A stretch of 64,000 nt of DNA from Lachnospiraceae bacterium (GTDB lineage: Bacteria; Bacillota_A; Clostridia; Lachnospirales; Lachnospiraceae): positions 1 to 64,000 of the forward strand of contig JAETQR010000008.1 in the NCBI GenBank assembly GCA_021770615.1. Direction: 5' to 3'. Below the pieces are notes generated by a model, which did no database searches, was not told where the DNA came from, and worked only from the letters and a program-made list of their open reading frames with translations. Positions 34,169 to 46,138 of this stretch are shown here, one piece after another. The position numbers were made by a program, and so were the translations under genes. The first letter of the stretch is position 1; each line of letters begins with the position of its first letter.

Positions 34169-35947
34169 TTATGTTTCGTTTAGGAGAGAAGGCATATAGT
34201 TTTCCAGCACGGAAAAAGGCGCGGGACCTGCAGAAAGGACAAATTTGTGGAAGGCCATTTCGGAATAATCATCAGCCATCTGCTTTTTGGCGCTCTCCTT
34301 TAATTTCATAAATTCCATATAGCCGATCGTATATTTCAGATAGGAGCCGGGTTCATCAATGATGTTTGTGCAGAGCGAGCGGGCGGTTTCCTCAGAATAA
34401 GTTCCGTTCTGGTTCAGGAATTCCAGGACTTTTGTTTCATCCCATCCATAATAGTGGATCCCGATATCACAGATGCCATAGATGCACAGGGAAATGATCA
34501 TGTTATTTCGTAAAATGCCGATTTCATCTTTAGAGTATCCCAGATATTTATATGAATAAATTTCAGCATAGGTCGCCCAACCTTCGGTGTATCCGCTGAA
34601 ATTAAGCGCATAGGATAAGAGAGGATGGTTTTGTTGGCGGTCGTATACATTCTGATACAGATGTCCGGGATATCCTTCATGGGCAAGTGTGGAGGATAGG
34701 TCAGAACCGGCAAAGCGGCTGCTGTTATTGATGTATATAACGTTTTCGGTATAGGCGTCGAGGGGTGGTGTCAGATAAAAGGCGGGACTGAGATAATCTT
34801 CCAGCGACTCGTCTACATAGGACACAGTAAAATTCACATCAGAAATTTTTGGAAAGTCAGCAGTGATGGCAGAAGACAAAGTAGAAAGAAGTTCTTCCGG
34901 CGGGGTGTTTCCTGCGGATTTTGTACTCAGACCGCTAAAAAGAGAAGGATCTTTTTTGGCATAGGCGAGCAGGATTTCTCTGGATTTATTCAGCCGGTCA
35001 TTTAATATTTCATAGTATTCGTCTACGCTCGTGTCAGAGCCTGTTTCAGTGGCAAATAAATATTTATAATATTCCTTTCCATTTTTATAGGAACAGAGAG
35101 AGCCGTTTGATCCACACATCGTGGAAATAACGTTCAGACCGTCGATCAATTTTTGATAAGCGGGAACGATGCAGGTTTTAACAAGTTTTTTGTTTTCTTT
35201 CCTGAATTGTTTTGCGGTATCCGCATCGAGAAATGTGCAGGACTGCATTCTTTTTTTGAAAGAGGAGATTAAGATACGGTCTCCTTTTTCCTGCAAAAAG
35301 GAAAGACACTGGTCAGCGATCCCGGAAACCGTATTCTGGCAGGGAAGCATATTTTCCTGTGCCTGCAGCTCCATAAATGCGAGAATTGATGTAAAATATT
35401 CGGGAATGGAGCGAAGCAGCGAAAAATAATTTTCAATATCGTTTTTTGTATGGAAGGAATATTCGGCAAGCAGTACCGGGAGTTGTGCCTGAAGTCCGGT
35501 CACAGGGGACAGAGGCCGGGAAAATAAAATAAAGTCACTTCCCTTTAAATCCATTTCCAGTGTGTAATTAAGAGAGTCATATAAGATCTGCTGTGGGAGG
35601 GAAAGAGAGGATTTATCAAATTCCTTTAACGCACACAGGAGATTTTCTGTCTCCGGAGCAGAGCTTTTCAGGGCTTCATAGGAGACCGGAGTAAAGCCGC
35701 CGGCATCCGGACTGATACCGTATGTTTCAGGATCAGACAAAGAATAATTGAGCGAAAGGGCATCCGAAGAGATGCTTTCTTTAAAAAGATTGTCAGTAAA
35801 TTTGGTAAAATCATCGGATTTTGTATTTTCCCGGCTCCTGTTATCTCCGGGAGCCGGGTCAGAAGAAGAGCAGGCCTGAAAGAACAGGCATAAGGACAAA
35901 AAGATGGAAAGAAGCAGTTTCCGGGAATTGTGTCTGGAAATGTTCAT
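34169..35947 (-). CDS. DUF885-family lipoprotein (putative metallopeptidase)
   Basis: This 592-aa protein has an N-terminal lipoprotein signal ending FFQACSSS, so it is exported and lipid-anchored. The DUF885 domain covers about residues 40-585 and carries the HExxPGH motif (HEGYPGHLY), read as a zinc site. Members act as carboxypeptidases or collagenase-like peptidases, though few are characterised. I use the ATG at 35947, after AGGGGTAAATCAC, instead of the longer frame from 36007. It converges on the hydrolase gene with a gap of 9 bp. Confidence 0.85.
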   Translation of the reverse strand: MNISRHNSRKLLLSIFLSLCLFFQACSSSDPAPGDNRSRENTKSDDFTKFTDNLFKESISSDALSLNYSLSDPETYGISPDAGGFTPVSYEALKSSAPETENLLCALKEFDKSSLSLPQQILYDSLNYTLEMDLKGSDFILFSRPLSPVTGLQAQLPVLLAEYSFHTKNDIENYFSLLRSIPEYFTSILAFMELQAQENMLPCQNTVSGIADQCLSFLQEKGDRILISSFKKRMQSCTFLDADTAKQFRKENKKLVKTCIVPAYQKLIDGLNVISTMCGSNGSLCSYKNGKEYYKYLFATETGSDTSVDEYYEILNDRLNKSREILLAYAKKDPSLFSGLSTKSAGNTPPEELLSTLSSAITADFPKISDVNFTVSYVDESLEDYLSPAFYLTPPLDAYTENVIYINNSSRFAGSDLSSTLAHEGYPGHLYQNVYDRQQNHPLLSYALNFSGYTEGWATYAEIYSYKYLGYSKDEIGILRNNMIISLCIYGICDIGIHYYGWDETKVLEFLNQNGTYSEETARSLCTNIIDEPGSYLKYTIGYMEFMKLKESAKKQMADDYSEMAFHKFVLSAGPAPFSVLENYMPSLLNET

Positions 35948-36005
35948 GTGATTTACCCCTATAGGGAGAGCAATTACTATAATTATATTGAGAAAATATG
36001 GATTC

Positions 36006-36272
36006 ATGCCTTATATATAAGGGTTAAGGTGTCAAAAGCCCCTTGTTTTTTAATGTGATGGCAATATGCACAAAAAACAATATCTTCGCAGCCGGATGCA
36101 CGAGTCATTCCGCAGAGCCCAGGGCGTAGGAATCGTGTTCAGCAGAGGCTTCCACGATTCCCTGAGTCTCCGCTCCATCGTGCATAATGCTGCTCATCTT
36201 ATTGTTTTGTGTGCATATTGCCAGACCCTTTGATGAAGAAGGGGCTTTTGATACTCGAATTATATAAGGCAT
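36006..36272. repeat. 267-bp imperfect palindromic element upstream of rpoB
   Basis: The ends ATGCCTTATATA (36006) and TATATAAGGCAT (36272) are inverted. Further matching segments lie inward on both arms: TCAAAAGCCCCTT, GGCAATATGCACA, AACAATA, ATGCACGA and GGAATCGTG. The whole can fold into one long interrupted hairpin. It has no coding capacity and resembles a MITE-like or REP-type element. It fills most of the 436-bp gap between the DUF885 gene and the rpoB promoter. Confidence 0.75.
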
Positions 36273-36300
36273 AAAAAATTGATATGAAAAACTGGGGTGA

Positions 36301-36331
36301 AAAATTGGCATGAAAAAAGTGCCAATTTTTT
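36301..36331 (+). terminator. Hairpin with T-run before the rpoB promoter
   Basis: AAAATTGGCA (36301-36310) pairs with TGCCAATTTT (36320-36329), followed by T's. It ends one base before the rpoB -35 box and would insulate rpoBC from transcription through the repeat. Confidence 0.7.
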
Positions 36332-36332
36332 A

Positions 36333-36361
36333 TTGACACTGCTCTACAACTGTGGTAAGAT
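36333..36361 (+). promoter_or_regulatory. rpoBC promoter
   Basis: TTGACA (36333-36338), 17 bp, TAAGAT (36356-36361). The leader runs about 90 nt to the ATG and holds short dyads but no known riboswitch. Confidence 0.85.
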
Positions 36362-36455
36362 GGAATATACAGTACTGTGGTAAATTAGGGACAGTAGCCC
36401 TATGTAAATTCATTATAGCACAGTTCTGTAAAAAAAACAAGGAGTGAAATCATCG

Positions 36456-39400
36456 ATGGAGAAAAACAGAATACGTCCTGTCAGTGTGGGCAAAGGCGTC
36501 AGAATGAGTTACTCAAAGCAAAAAGAAGTATTGGAGATGCCGAACCTGATCGCAGTACAGACAGATTCATACAAATGGTTTTTGGAAGAAGGTTTAAATG
36601 AAGTTTTTCGTGATATTTCCCCGATTTCCGATTACAATGGTAATCTCAGTCTTGAATTTGTGAGTTTTGAGCTGTGCAAGGATGATGTGAAATATTCCAT
36701 AGAGGCCTGTAAGGAGCGCGATGCAACTTACGCAGCGCCACTGAAGGTGAAAGTGAGACTTCACAATAAAGAAACAGAAGAAATCAGTGAGCATGATATT
36801 TTCATGGGTGATTTACCACTTATGACAGCGACAGGTACGTTCGTTATCAATGGCGCAGAGCGTGTTATCGTCAGCCAGCTGGTTCGTTCCCCGGGTATTT
36901 ATTATGGGATCGCACACGATAAGATTGGTAAGGAACTGTATTCTTCAACGGTTATTCCAAACCGCGGTGCTTGGCTTGAGTATGAGACGGATTCCAATGA
37001 TATTTTCTACGTGCGTGTGGACAGGAATAGAAAAGTCCCGATCACGGTACTGATCCGTGCCCTTGGCGTGGGGACCAATCAGGAAATCCTGGATCTGTTC
37101 GGTGAAGAGCCAAAGATCATTGCAAGTTTTGCCAAGGATGCTTCTGAGAATTATCAGGATGGTCTTCTTGAACTGTATAAAAAACTCCGTCCGGGTGAGC
37201 CTTTGTCTGTAGACAGTGCGGAAAATCTCATAAACAGCATGTTTTTTGATGTGAGACGTTATGACCTGGCAAAGGTGGGACGCTATAAATTTAATAAAAA
37301 GCTTGCATTCCGCAACCGCATCACAGGATTTACCCTGGCAGAAGATGTAGTGGATGTGACGACGGGTGAGGTCGTGGCGGAAGCAGGTGAGGTGATTTCA
37401 GAAGAGAAAGCGACTGAGATCCAGAATACAGCAGTTCCTTATGTGATGATCGAGACAGAGGAACGTGTTGTAAAAATACTCTCCAATATGATGGTTGATT
37501 TACATGCATTTTTACCGAATGCAGATAAAAAGGAATTAGGTGTGACAGAAGAAGTGTATTATCCGCTCTTAAAAGAGATCATGGAGGAATATGCTTCTGA
37601 TGAGGAAAGATACGAAGCAATCAAAAAGAACATAGCAGATCTGATACCAAAACATATCACCAAAGAGGACATATTTGCTTCGATCAATTATAATATGCAT
37701 CTGGAGTACGGTGTGGGAAATGATGACGATATCGACCACCTTGGTAATCGTCGTATCCGTGCAGTAGGGGAACTTCTGCAGAACCAGTACCGCATTGGAC
37801 TGTCCCGTATGGAGCGTGTGGTGCGCGAGAGGATGACCACACAGGATGTGGCGACGATCTCCGCACAGTCACTGATCAATATCAAACCGGTTACAGCCGC
37901 AGTAAAAGAGTTTTTCGGAAGTTCGCAGCTGTCACAGTTTATGGATCAGAATAACCCATTGTCAGAGCTGACACATAAAAGACGTCTGTCCGCTCTGGGA
38001 CCGGGAGGTCTTTCGAGAGACCGTGCCGGATTTGAGGTGCGTGACGTTCACTACTCGCATTACGGAAGAATGTGTCCGATCGAGACGCCCGAGGGTCCGA
38101 ACATCGGACTGATCAACTCACTTGCTTCCTATGCGAGGATCAATGAATATGGATTTGTAGAGGCGCCATACCGCAAGGTGGATAAGAGCGATCCGGAAAA
38201 TCCGCGTGTCACGGACGAAGTCGTGTACATGACAGCAGACGAGGAAGACCGTTATCATGTGGCGCAGGCGAATGAGGCGCTCGATGAGGATGGATATTTT
38301 GTCCGCAAAAATATTTCAGGACGTTACCGTGAGGAAACTTCTGAATTCCAGAAAAATAAAATTGATTACATGGATGTGTCGCCGAAAATGGTATTTTCTG
38401 TGGCTACAGCCATGATCCCGTTCCTTGAGAATGACGACGCAAACCGTGCGCTTATGGGATCGAACATGCAGCGTCAGGCAGTTCCGCTTCTTGTGACAGA
38501 AGCTCCGGTAGTCGGAACAGGTATGGAAATGAAAGCGGCAGTCGACTCAGGAAACTGTGTGGTGGCCAGAGAGGCCGGTACGGTAGACCGTGCGGAATCG
38601 AACCGCATTGTGATAAAGAAGAAAGACGGAAATTACGACGAGTATAAGCTTGCCAAGTTTGTGCGAAGCAATCAGGGAACCTGTATGAACCAGAGACCGA
38701 TCATCAAAAAAGGTGATGTAGTCGAGGAGGGACAGGTTATCGCAGACGGACCTTCTACTTCCGGCGGAGAGATCGCACTTGGAAAGAACCCGCTGATCGG
38801 TTTCATGACGTGGGAAGGTTATAACTACGAGGATGCGGTTCTTTTGAGCGAGCGGCTCGTACAGGAGGATGTTTATACCTCCGTTCATATCACAGAGTAT
38901 GAGACAGAAGCGAGAGATACGAAGCTTGGGCCCGAAGAGATCACGAGAGATGTGCCGGGCGTCGGCGATGATGCACTGAAGGATCTGAATGAGCAGGGTA
39001 TCATCCGTATCGGAGCGGAAGTCCGTGCCGGAGATATTCTTGTCGGAAAGGTTACACCGAAGGGAGAGACGGAACTTACAGCAGAGGAGAGGCTGCTCCG
39101 TGCGATCTTCGGGGAGAAGGCAAGAGAGGTAAGAGACACGTCTCTGCGCGTGCCTCATGGTGAGTTTGGTATCGTTGTGGATGCCAAAGTGTTTACGAGA
39201 GAGAACGGGGACGAATTGTCACCGGGAGTTAATAAAACAGTGCGGATCTATATCGCACAGAAGAGAAAGATACAGGTCGGGGACAAGATGGCCGGACGTC
39301 ATGGAAACAAGGGTGTTGTTTCGAGAGTGCTTCCGGTAGAGGATATGCCATTTCTTCCAAATGGACGCCCGCTCGATATCGTTTTGAACCCTCTTGGCGT

Positions 39401-40259
39401 GCCTTCCCGTATGAATATCGGACAGGTACTCGAGATCCATCTGAGTCTGGCGGCGAAAGCGCTTGGATTTAATGTGGCAACGCCTGTATTTGACGGGGCC
39501 AATGAGATCGATATCATGGATACGCTTAAACTCGCAAATGACTATGTAAATACGCCGCTTGATGAGTTTGAGAAAAAGTATAAAGATATACTGGATCCGG
39601 AAGTTATGAAATTCCTTCTTGAGAACGAGGAATACCGTAAGGAGTGGGCCGGAGTGCCGATCCGTGAAGACGGTAAGGTTCAGCTTCGTGATGGACGAAG
39701 CGGTGAGTTTTTTGACGGAGAGGTCACGATCGGTTTCATGCATTATCTGAAACTCCACCATCTGGTAGATGATAAGATACATGCCCGTTCCACAGGACCA
39801 TATTCGCTTGTCACACAGCAGCCGCTCGGTGGTAAAGCCCAGTTCGGCGGACAGCGTTTTGGGGAGATGGAGGTATGGGCACTGGAGGCATATGGTGCTG
39901 CCTATACTCTTCAGGAGATCCTTACTGTAAAATCCGATGATGTAGTTGGGCGTGTTAAGACCTATGAGGCGATCATAAAAGGAGATAATATCTCCGAGCC
40001 GGGAATTCCTGAGTCCTTTAAGGTACTTTTGAAGGAACTGCAGTCCCTGGCACTGGATGTTACCGTTCTGGATGAAAACGGAGACGAGATCCAGATGACA
40101 GAATCTGTGGAAGAAGGTACCGTAGAAGATGTATCCGGCCTTATGGAGGGAGACAAATTTGAACTCGAGGAAGAGTCCTTTGAGGATGCCGGATTCAGGG
40201 AAGCAGAATTAGAAGACCTGAATGATGACAGCAGTATCGGAGTCGCAGAAGAGTTTTAA
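36456..40259 (+). CDS. rpoB: RNA polymerase beta subunit
   Basis: This 1267-aa beta subunit of the core RNA polymerase has the rifampicin-pocket segment [31 protein letters not shown] in the wild-type form typical of sensitive bacteria. It also has the [13 protein letters not shown] and [26 protein letters not shown] motifs near the C-terminus. The ATG at 36456 follows AAGGAG. It is cotranscribed with rpoC after a 17-bp gap. Ribosomal genes rplJL, common upstream partners in Firmicutes, are not present here. Confidence 0.99.
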   Translation: MEKNRIRPVSVGKGVRMSYSKQKEVLEMPNLIAVQTDSYKWFLEEGLNEVFRDISPISDYNGNLSLEFVSFELCKDDVKYSIEACKERDATYAAPLKVKVRLHNKETEEISEHDIFMGDLPLMTATGTFVINGAERVIVSQLVRSPGIYYGIAHDKIGKELYSSTVIPNRGAWLEYETDSNDIFYVRVDRNRKVPITVLIRALGVGTNQEILDLFGEEPKIIASFAKDASENYQDGLLELYKKLRPGEPLSVDSAENLINSMFFDVRRYDLAKVGRYKFNKKLAFRNRITGFTLAEDVVDVTTGEVVAEAGEVISEEKATEIQNTAVPYVMIETEERVVKILSNMMVDLHAFLPNADKKELGVTEEVYYPLLKEIMEEYASDEERYEAIKKNIADLIPKHITKEDIFASINYNMHLEYGVGNDDDIDHLGNRRIRAVGELLQNQYRIGLSRMERVVRERMTTQDVATISAQSLINIKPVTAAVKEFFGSSQLSQFMDQNNPLSELTHKRRLSALGPGGLSRDRAGFEVRDVHYSHYGRMCPIETPEGPNIGLINSLASYARINEYGFVEAPYRKVDKSDPENPRVTDEVVYMTADEEDRYHVAQANEALDEDGYFVRKNISGRYREETSEFQKNKIDYMDVSPKMVFSVATAMIPFLENDDANRALMGSNMQRQAVPLLVTEAPVVGTGMEMKAAVDSGNCVVAREAGTVDRAESNRIVIKKKDGNYDEYKLAKFVRSNQGTCMNQRPIIKKGDVVEEGQVIADGPSTSGGEIALGKNPLIGFMTWEGYNYEDAVLLSERLVQEDVYTSVHITEYETEARDTKLGPEEITRDVPGVGDDALKDLNEQGIIRIGAEVRAGDILVGKVTPKGETELTAEERLLRAIFGEKAREVRDTSLRVPHGEFGIVVDAKVFTRENGDELSPGVNKTVRIYIAQKRKIQVGDKMAGRHGNKGVVSRVLPVEDMPFLPNGRPLDIVLNPLGVPSRMNIGQVLEIHLSLAAKALGFNVATPVFDGANEIDIMDTLKLANDYVNTPLDEFEKKYKDILDPEVMKFLLENEEYRKEWAGVPIREDGKVQLRDGRSGEFFDGEVTIGFMHYLKLHHLVDDKIHARSTGPYSLVTQQPLGGKAQFGGQRFGEMEVWALEAYGAAYTLQEILTVKSDDVVGRVKTYEAIIKGDNISEPGIPESFKVLLKELQSLALDVTVLDENGDEIQMTESVEEGTVEDVSGLMEGDKFELEEESFEDAGFREAELEDLNDDSSIGVAEEF

Positions 40260-40276
40260 GAATTGGAGGAAGGAAT

Positions 40277-43200
40277 ATGCCACAGGTAAGTGATGTTATA
40301 CAGGAAACGTTAACATACGATAAAATAAAGATCAAACTTGCTTCTCCAAGTAAGATCCGTGAGTGGTCCAGAGGAGAGGTAAAGAAACCGGAAACCATTA
40401 ATTACAGAACTCTGAAACCCGAAAAGGACGGTCTGTTCTGCGAGAAGATCTTCGGTCCGAGCAAGGACTGGGAATGTCATTGTGGTAAGTATAAAAAGGT
40501 TCGTTATAAAGGTGTTGTCTGCGACCGCTGCGGCGTCGAGGTTACGAAATCAAGTGTCCGCAGGGAGCGCATGGGTCATATTGAGCTGGCAGCCCCGGTA
40601 TCCCATATCTGGTATTTTAAAGGAATACCAAGCCGGATGGGACTGATCCTTGATATTTCGCCGAAGGTACTCGAGAAGGTTTTATATTTTGCCGCATATA
40701 TCGTACTTGAGTCAGATGTCAAGGAGATCCAGGTAAAGCAGGTGCTTTCCGAACAGGAATATCAGAAAGCGAGAGAGGATTTCGGTGATACGTTCCGTGT
40801 GGGAATGGGCGCTGAGTCGATCCAGGAGCTTTTGCAGAGAATCGATCTGGAGACAGAGTCGAAGGAATTAAAAGCTGAATTAAAGGCTTCTACCGGGCAG
40901 AAACGTGCCCGTATCATAAAGAGACTTGAGGTTGTGGAGGCGTTCAGGGAGTCAGGGAACAAACCGGATTGGATGATCCTGACAGTCATTCCTGTTATTC
41001 CGCCGGATCTTCGTCCAATGGTCCAGTTAGACGGTGGACGTTTTGCGACGTCGGATATGAACGATCTTTACCGCCGTATCATTAACCGCAATAACCGTTT
41101 GAAACGACTTCTCGAATTAGGTGCGCCGGATATCATCGTGCGCAATGAGAAACGTATGCTTCAGGAGGCTGTGGATGCCCTGATTGACAACGGACGGCGA
41201 GGACGTCCGGTCACAGGTCCTGGAAACCGTGCCCTCAAATCTCTTTCGGATATGCTGAAAGGAAAGCAGGGACGTTTCCGTCAGAACCTTCTTGGTAAAC
41301 GTGTGGATTATTCGGGACGTTCCGTAATCGTCGTAGGGCCGGAACTTAAGATTTACCAGTGCGGTCTTCCGAAAGAAATGGCGATCGAGCTGTTTAAACC
41401 GTTTGTTATGAAAGAACTGGTGGCAAATGGTACAGCACACAATATAAAAAATGCAAAGAAAATGGTAGAGAAGCTGGAGCCTGCGGTATGGGATATCCTT
41501 GAGCAGGTGATCAAAGAGCATCCGGTCATGTTAAACCGTGCCCCTACACTTCACCGTCTCGGCATTCAGGCATTTGAGCCGACACTCGTTGAGGGTAAAG
41601 CGATCAAGCTTCATCCGCTTGTATGTACAGCGTTCAATGCGGACTTCGATGGAGACCAGATGGCGGTACATCTTCCGCTTTCTGTAGAGGCGCAGGCGGA
41701 ATGCCGGTTCCTCCTGCTCTCACCGAACAACCTTTTGAAACCTTCTGATGGAGGTCCTGTGGCAGTACCTTCACAGGATATGGTGCTTGGTATTTACTAC
41801 CTGACACAAGAGCGTCCGGGGGCAAAAGGTGAGGGAAAATCCTTCAAGAATATGAATGAGGCACTTATTGCCTATGAAAATAAAGAAATCACTCTCCATG
41901 CGAAGATCCGGGTGAGACGTGAAGGCATGAATAAAAACGGAGAGATGGAATCACGTATTATCGAGTCCACTCTTGGCCGTTTCATTTTCAATGAGATCAT
42001 TACCCAGGATCTTGGGTTTGTAGACCGGGATGATGATGAGAACTTCCTCAAACTGGAGGTTGATTTCCACGTCGGAAAGAAACAGCTTAAACAGATCCTT
42101 GAGAAATGTATCAATAACCATGGTGCGACGATGACCGCAGAGACACTGGATGCGATCAAATCGCTTGGTTATAAATTCTCCACAAAGGCGGCCATGACGG
42201 TTTCCATATCGGATATGGAGGTGCCGGAGGCGAAGAAGACGATTCTTTCAGATGCCGAGGCAACCGTAGAGGATATTTCCAAAAACTTCCGCCGGGGTCT
42301 TCTCACAGAGGAAGAGCGTTATAAAGCTGTTATCGAGACATGGAAAAATGCCGATGATGAGATTACAGATGCATTGTTAAATGGTCTGGATAAATATAAT
42401 AATATATTCATGATGGCCGATTCCGGAGCCCGTGGTTCCGATAAGCAGATCAAGCAGCTTGCCGGTATGCGTGGTTTGATGGCGGATACATCCGGACGTA
42501 CGATCGAACTTCCGATCAAGTCGAACTTCCGTGAAGGCCTTGACGTACTGGAGTACTTTATTTCTGCTCATGGTGCCCGTAAGGGTCTTTCGGATACAGC
42601 CCTTCGTACAGCTGACTCCGGTTATCTGACGAGACGTCTTGTAGATGTGTCACAGGATCTGATCATCCGTGAGACAGACTGCTGTGAGGGAAAAGATGAA
42701 ATTCCGGGTATGGAGATCAGTGCATTCACGGATGGAAGAGAGGTCATTGAGACACTCGAAGAGAGAATTACCGGGCGTTATGCCTGTGAAAATATGTATG
42801 ATGACGAGGGAGATCTTATCGTCAAGGCCAATCATATGATCACGCCGAAACGTGCGGCAAGGATCGTGAACACAAAAGCGATCATTGATGCCGGCGATAA
42901 GGCGAAGGTGAAGATCCGTACGATCCTCACCTGTAAATCCCATATCGGTATCTGTGCAAAATGTTATGGTTCCAATATGGCGACAGGTGAGCCGGTACAG
43001 GTAGGCGAAGCTGTCGGTATCATTGCAGCGCAGTCGATCGGTGAGCCGGGTACCCAGCTTACGATGCGTACATTCCATACCGGAGGTGTGGCCGGCGATG
43101 ATATTACACAGGGTCTTCCGCGTGTCGAGGAGCTTTTTGAGGCGAGAAAACCGAAGGGTCTTGCGATTATTTCTGAGTTTGGCGGAAAAGTTACACTCAG

Positions 43201-44011
43201 GGACACAAAGAAAAAACGCGAAGTTGTTGTTTCAGATGATAAGACAGGACAGACAAAGGCATATCTGATCCCATATGGTTCCCGGATCAAGGTAATGGAT
43301 GGCCAGGATCTGGAGGCAGGCGATGAGCTTACGGAAGGTAGTGTGAATCCGCACGACATCCTGAAGATCAAAGGTGTGCGTGCTGTTCAGGATTATATGC
43401 TCCGGGAGGTTCAGAGGGTGTACCGCCTTCAGGGTGTTGAGATCAACGATAAGCATATCGAAGTGATCGTGCGCCAGATGTTGAAGAAGGTCCGCATTGA
43501 GAATAACGGGGATTCGGAATTCCTGCCGGGAACTTTGGTCGATACACTTGAGTTTGACGATAAAGTGGCAGAACTTCAGGAAGAGGGACTGGAAGTGCCG
43601 GAAGGGAAACAGATCATTCTCGGTATTACGAAGGCATCACTTGCTACAAATTCCTTCCTCTCTGCGGCATCGTTCCAGGAGACGACAAAGGTTCTTACAG
43701 ATGCGGCGATCAAAGGAAAGATCGATCCACTGATCGGCCTGAAGGAAAATGTTATTATCGGTAAATTGATTCCGGCCGGAACGGGAATGAAGCGTTATCG
43801 CAACATTGGACTCCGTAGTGATCTTGTGGATAGTCTTGAGCCACCGGAACCTGTATTTGAGGAAGAAAATGCTGACGAGGTCAATGAGATCACAGAGCCT
43901 GCTGAAGAGGAGGCAGCAATCGCTGATCCGGATGCCATTTTTATGGCTGAGGAAGGAGAGGAAGTCATTCTTGGAATGGAAGAAGATGAACTGATTCCTC
44001 TGGATGAGTGA
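40277..44011 (+). CDS. rpoC: RNA polymerase beta' subunit
   Basis: This 1244-aa beta' subunit has an N-terminal zinc ribbon ([22 protein letters not shown]), the catalytic [12 protein letters not shown] motif that binds Mg2+, and the later zinc site with CxxCYG. The trigger-loop and bridge-helix segments are intact ([25 protein letters not shown]). TTGGAGGAAGGA precedes the ATG. An acidic C-terminal tail follows the conserved core. A strong terminator lies 23 bp beyond the stop, so rpsL/rpsG/fusA are not linked here. Confidence 0.99.
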   Translation: MPQVSDVIQETLTYDKIKIKLASPSKIREWSRGEVKKPETINYRTLKPEKDGLFCEKIFGPSKDWECHCGKYKKVRYKGVVCDRCGVEVTKSSVRRERMGHIELAAPVSHIWYFKGIPSRMGLILDISPKVLEKVLYFAAYIVLESDVKEIQVKQVLSEQEYQKAREDFGDTFRVGMGAESIQELLQRIDLETESKELKAELKASTGQKRARIIKRLEVVEAFRESGNKPDWMILTVIPVIPPDLRPMVQLDGGRFATSDMNDLYRRIINRNNRLKRLLELGAPDIIVRNEKRMLQEAVDALIDNGRRGRPVTGPGNRALKSLSDMLKGKQGRFRQNLLGKRVDYSGRSVIVVGPELKIYQCGLPKEMAIELFKPFVMKELVANGTAHNIKNAKKMVEKLEPAVWDILEQVIKEHPVMLNRAPTLHRLGIQAFEPTLVEGKAIKLHPLVCTAFNADFDGDQMAVHLPLSVEAQAECRFLLLSPNNLLKPSDGGPVAVPSQDMVLGIYYLTQERPGAKGEGKSFKNMNEALIAYENKEITLHAKIRVRREGMNKNGEMESRIIESTLGRFIFNEIITQDLGFVDRDDDENFLKLEVDFHVGKKQLKQILEKCINNHGATMTAETLDAIKSLGYKFSTKAAMTVSISDMEVPEAKKTILSDAEATVEDISKNFRRGLLTEEERYKAVIETWKNADDEITDALLNGLDKYNNIFMMADSGARGSDKQIKQLAGMRGLMADTSGRTIELPIKSNFREGLDVLEYFISAHGARKGLSDTALRTADSGYLTRRLVDVSQDLIIRETDCCEGKDEIPGMEISAFTDGREVIETLEERITGRYACENMYDDEGDLIVKANHMITPKRAARIVNTKAIIDAGDKAKVKIRTILTCKSHIGICAKCYGSNMATGEPVQVGEAVGIIAAQSIGEPGTQLTMRTFHTGGVAGDDITQGLPRVEELFEARKPKGLAIISEFGGKVTLRDTKKKREVVVSDDKTGQTKAYLIPYGSRIKVMDGQDLEAGDELTEGSVNPHDILKIKGVRAVQDYMLREVQRVYRLQGVEINDKHIEVIVRQMLKKVRIENNGDSEFLPGTLVDTLEFDDKVAELQEEGLEVPEGKQIILGITKASLATNSFLSAASFQETTKVLTDAAIKGKIDPLIGLKENVIIGKLIPAGTGMKRYRNIGLRSDLVDSLEPPEPVFEEENADEVNEITEPAEEEAAIADPDAIFMAEEGEEVILGMEEDELIPLDE

Positions 44012-44033
44012 CTATAAATATAAGATATAGATT

Positions 44034-44074
44034 TGCCGGAGTACCCGCAGGGGTGTTCCGGCATTTTGTTACTT
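44034..44074 (+). terminator. rpoBC terminator
   Basis: GCCGGA...ACCC-GCAG-GGGT...TCCGGC forms a strong hairpin followed by ATTTTGTT, directly after rpoC. Confidence 0.88.
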
Positions 44075-44088
44075 GACAGAAATTGCAG

Positions 44089-44205
44089 AACACAGAAATC
44101 AATTTTTGGCGGCAGCAATTTATGGAAAGCTGACAAAGCTTCCCACTGCTGTACAAATGTCACGATTCTTATAAATTGCGGCCGCCAAAAATTGATTGCT
44201 ATGTT
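44089..44205. mobile_element. MITE-like element, short copy
   Basis: About 117 bp with inverted ends: CACAGAAATCAATTTTTGG on the left matches the complement of the right end, with a few mismatches over about 30 bp (GGCGGC and AATTTAT also pair). It is non-coding. A longer copy in the opposite sense lies at 58172-58433, sharing internal segments GACATTTGTACAG and AAGCTTTGTCAGC. It sits between the rpoC terminator and the pan promoter. Confidence 0.8.
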
Positions 44206-44220
44206 GCAAAACTTTCAAAG

Positions 44221-44249
44221 TTGCTTTTTTTCATCTGATGTGGTATTCT
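44221..44249 (+). promoter_or_regulatory. Promoter of the pan operon
   Basis: TTGCTT (44221-44226), 17 bp, TATTCT (44244-44249) with a TG extension before the -10. It starts 15 bp beyond the MITE-like element. Confidence 0.7.
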
Positions 44250-44332
44250 ATACCATGAGCGGTATTCGAAGGAAACTGCATCAGATGATTTTGTGTTATC
44301 ACTGGGGATTGGACAGATGGGAAGGTGATGAC

Positions 44333-45223
44333 ATGGATATAGGCATTATAGGCGCAGGAAAAGTTGGGTGCTCGATCGGAAAATATATGAGAGAGTGCGG
44401 ACTGCCTGTAGCGGGTTATTTCAGTAAACGTGCAGAGAGCTCGGAAGAGGCCGGGACTTTCACAGGCACAAATGTTTTTCAGAATTTAGAAGATATCATA
44501 AAGGCGTGCGATGTGCTTTGTATTACTGTTCCGGATGATGCGGTCGGGGACGTCTGGTCAGAGATACATCGTATTTCAAAGAAATGGTCTGTCGTGCGGC
44601 CTTTGGAACATAAAGTCATATGCCATTTCAGTGGCTCATTATCATCTGCTGTATTTTCAGGGATCGACGGCACGGGAGCATCCGGCTGTTCGGTTCATCC
44701 GATGTATGCGTTCAGCGACAAATTCACATCTTATCAGCAATTAAATACCGTTATTTTTACGATGGAAGGACAGGAGAAGGCGCTTGGTGTCATGGATGGG
44801 TTATTTTCCGGAATGGGAAATCAGGTTCTACGTATCAGCCCGGATAAGAAAGCGCTCTATCATTGCAGTGCGTCTCTTGTGAGTAACTTTATGATCGGTC
44901 TCGTCCAGATGGGGCTGGATATGCTTAGACAGTGCGGCATTTCCGGAGAAATGGGTCGGGAACTGTTTGCTCCGCTCATACGGGGTAATGTTGAGGCAAT
45001 GTTAGATAAAGGATGTGAACAGGCATTGACCGGGCCGATTGAACGGGGCGACTGCCAGACGGTAAAAAAGCATCTGGAAATCCTTGAAAGGGAGTATGGG
45101 GAAAGTAGTGCGGAGACAGAGTTGTATCATATACTCGGAAAGCAGGTGCTCTCTCTGGCGGAAACGAAAAATCCGGAGAGGGATTATAATGGAATAAAGT
45201 CATTATTAACGACGACAGAATAG
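44333..45223 (+). CDS. panG: PanG-type ketopantoate reductase (DUF2520)
   Basis: This 296-aa protein has an N-terminal Rossmann NAD(P) domain (IGIIGAGKVGCSIG, residues 3-16) and a C-terminal DUF2520 helical domain. PanG was described as an alternative ketopantoate reductase in Francisella and occurs in Firmicutes that lack PanE. It reduces 2-dehydropantoate to pantoate. The placement directly before panB and panC supports this role. I start at the ATG at 44333 after GGAAGGTGATGAC; the frame is open further left only across the MITE. The name rests on context plus family. Confidence 0.85.
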   Translation: MDIGIIGAGKVGCSIGKYMRECGLPVAGYFSKRAESSEEAGTFTGTNVFQNLEDIIKACDVLCITVPDDAVGDVWSEIHRISKKWSVVRPLEHKVICHFSGSLSSAVFSGIDGTGASGCSVHPMYAFSDKFTSYQQLNTVIFTMEGQEKALGVMDGLFSGMGNQVLRISPDKKALYHCSASLVSNFMIGLVQMGLDMLRQCGISGEMGRELFAPLIRGNVEAMLDKGCEQALTGPIERGDCQTVKKHLEILEREYGESSAETELYHILGKQVLSLAETKNPERDYNGIKSLLTTTE

Positions 45224-45236
45224 GAGATAGAGGACG

Positions 45237-46064
45237 ATGAAAAATACAGTTACGACATTTCAGCAGGCAAAAGAGAATGGTGAGAAACTCACGATGCTGA
45301 CAGCATATGATTATTCGACAGCTAAATTGATTGATGAGGCCGGGATCAACAGTATCCTCGTGGGAGATTCACTGGGAAATGTGATTCTGGGATATGACGA
45401 TACGGTATCTGTCACAATGGAAGATATGATCCATCACGGGGCTGCGGTGGCAAGAGGCGTAAAAGATGCGCTGGTTATTATTGATATGCCGTTTATGTCC
45501 TACCAGACATCGGTGTATGATGCGCTTGTAAATGCCGGACGTCTGATGAAAGAGGGGCGTGCCGATGCTGTGAAACTGGAGGGGGGGACGGAAGTGGCTC
45601 CACAGATCAAGGCGATTGTAGCGGCCGGGATCCCGGTCTGTGCCCATATTGGTTTGACTCCTCAGTCCATCAATGCCTTTGGTGGGTTTAAAGTACAGGG
45701 AAAGAGCGAAGAGGCAGCAAGAAAACTTTTGGATGATGCAAAAGCAGTCGAGGCAGCGGGCGCATTTGCAGTCGTCGTGGAAGGCGTGCCGAAAAAACTT
45801 GCTGATCTTATTACAGAGCAGCTTACGGTCCCAACGATCGGAATCGGAGCGGGAAATGGCTGTGACGGTCAGGTTCTTGTCTATCAGGACATGCTTGGCA
45901 TGTTTTCTGATTTCACGCCAAAGTTTGTTAAGAAGTATGCATGCCTTGGGGAAGTGATGAAAGATGCGTTTGCAAATTATATCGAGGAAGTAAAGAGCGG
46001 GGCATTTCCGGCGAAGGAACATGAGTATTCGATGGATGACAGCGTGATCGAGAAGTTGTATTGA
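45237..46064 (+). CDS. panB: 3-methyl-2-oxobutanoate hydroxymethyltransferase
   Basis: This 275-aa enzyme adds a hydroxymethyl group to ketoisovalerate, the first committed step of pantothenate synthesis. Motifs seen are [24 protein letters not shown], the DAVKLEGG loop and the AHIGLTPQ segment. Metal-binding D and E residues are in place. It begins 13 bp after panG and is followed by panC. Confidence 0.97.
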   Translation: MKNTVTTFQQAKENGEKLTMLTAYDYSTAKLIDEAGINSILVGDSLGNVILGYDDTVSVTMEDMIHHGAAVARGVKDALVIIDMPFMSYQTSVYDALVNAGRLMKEGRADAVKLEGGTEVAPQIKAIVAAGIPVCAHIGLTPQSINAFGGFKVQGKSEEAARKLLDDAKAVEAAGAFAVVVEGVPKKLADLITEQLTVPTIGIGAGNGCDGQVLVYQDMLGMFSDFTPKFVKKYACLGEVMKDAFANYIEEVKSGAFPAKEHEYSMDDSVIEKLY

Positions 46065-46138
46065 TGCCGGGATAAGTGCGAAACAATTTGTGGCATCTAT
46101 TGAAAGTCAAAAGTATAGAAACAGATTGGAGAATGAAT

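Noticed and set aside
44033..44332. 100-codon N-terminal extension of the panG gene
   Set aside because: It crosses the rpoC terminator, the MITE-like element and the pan promoter; the ATG at 44333 has a proper RBS and begins the Rossmann motif.
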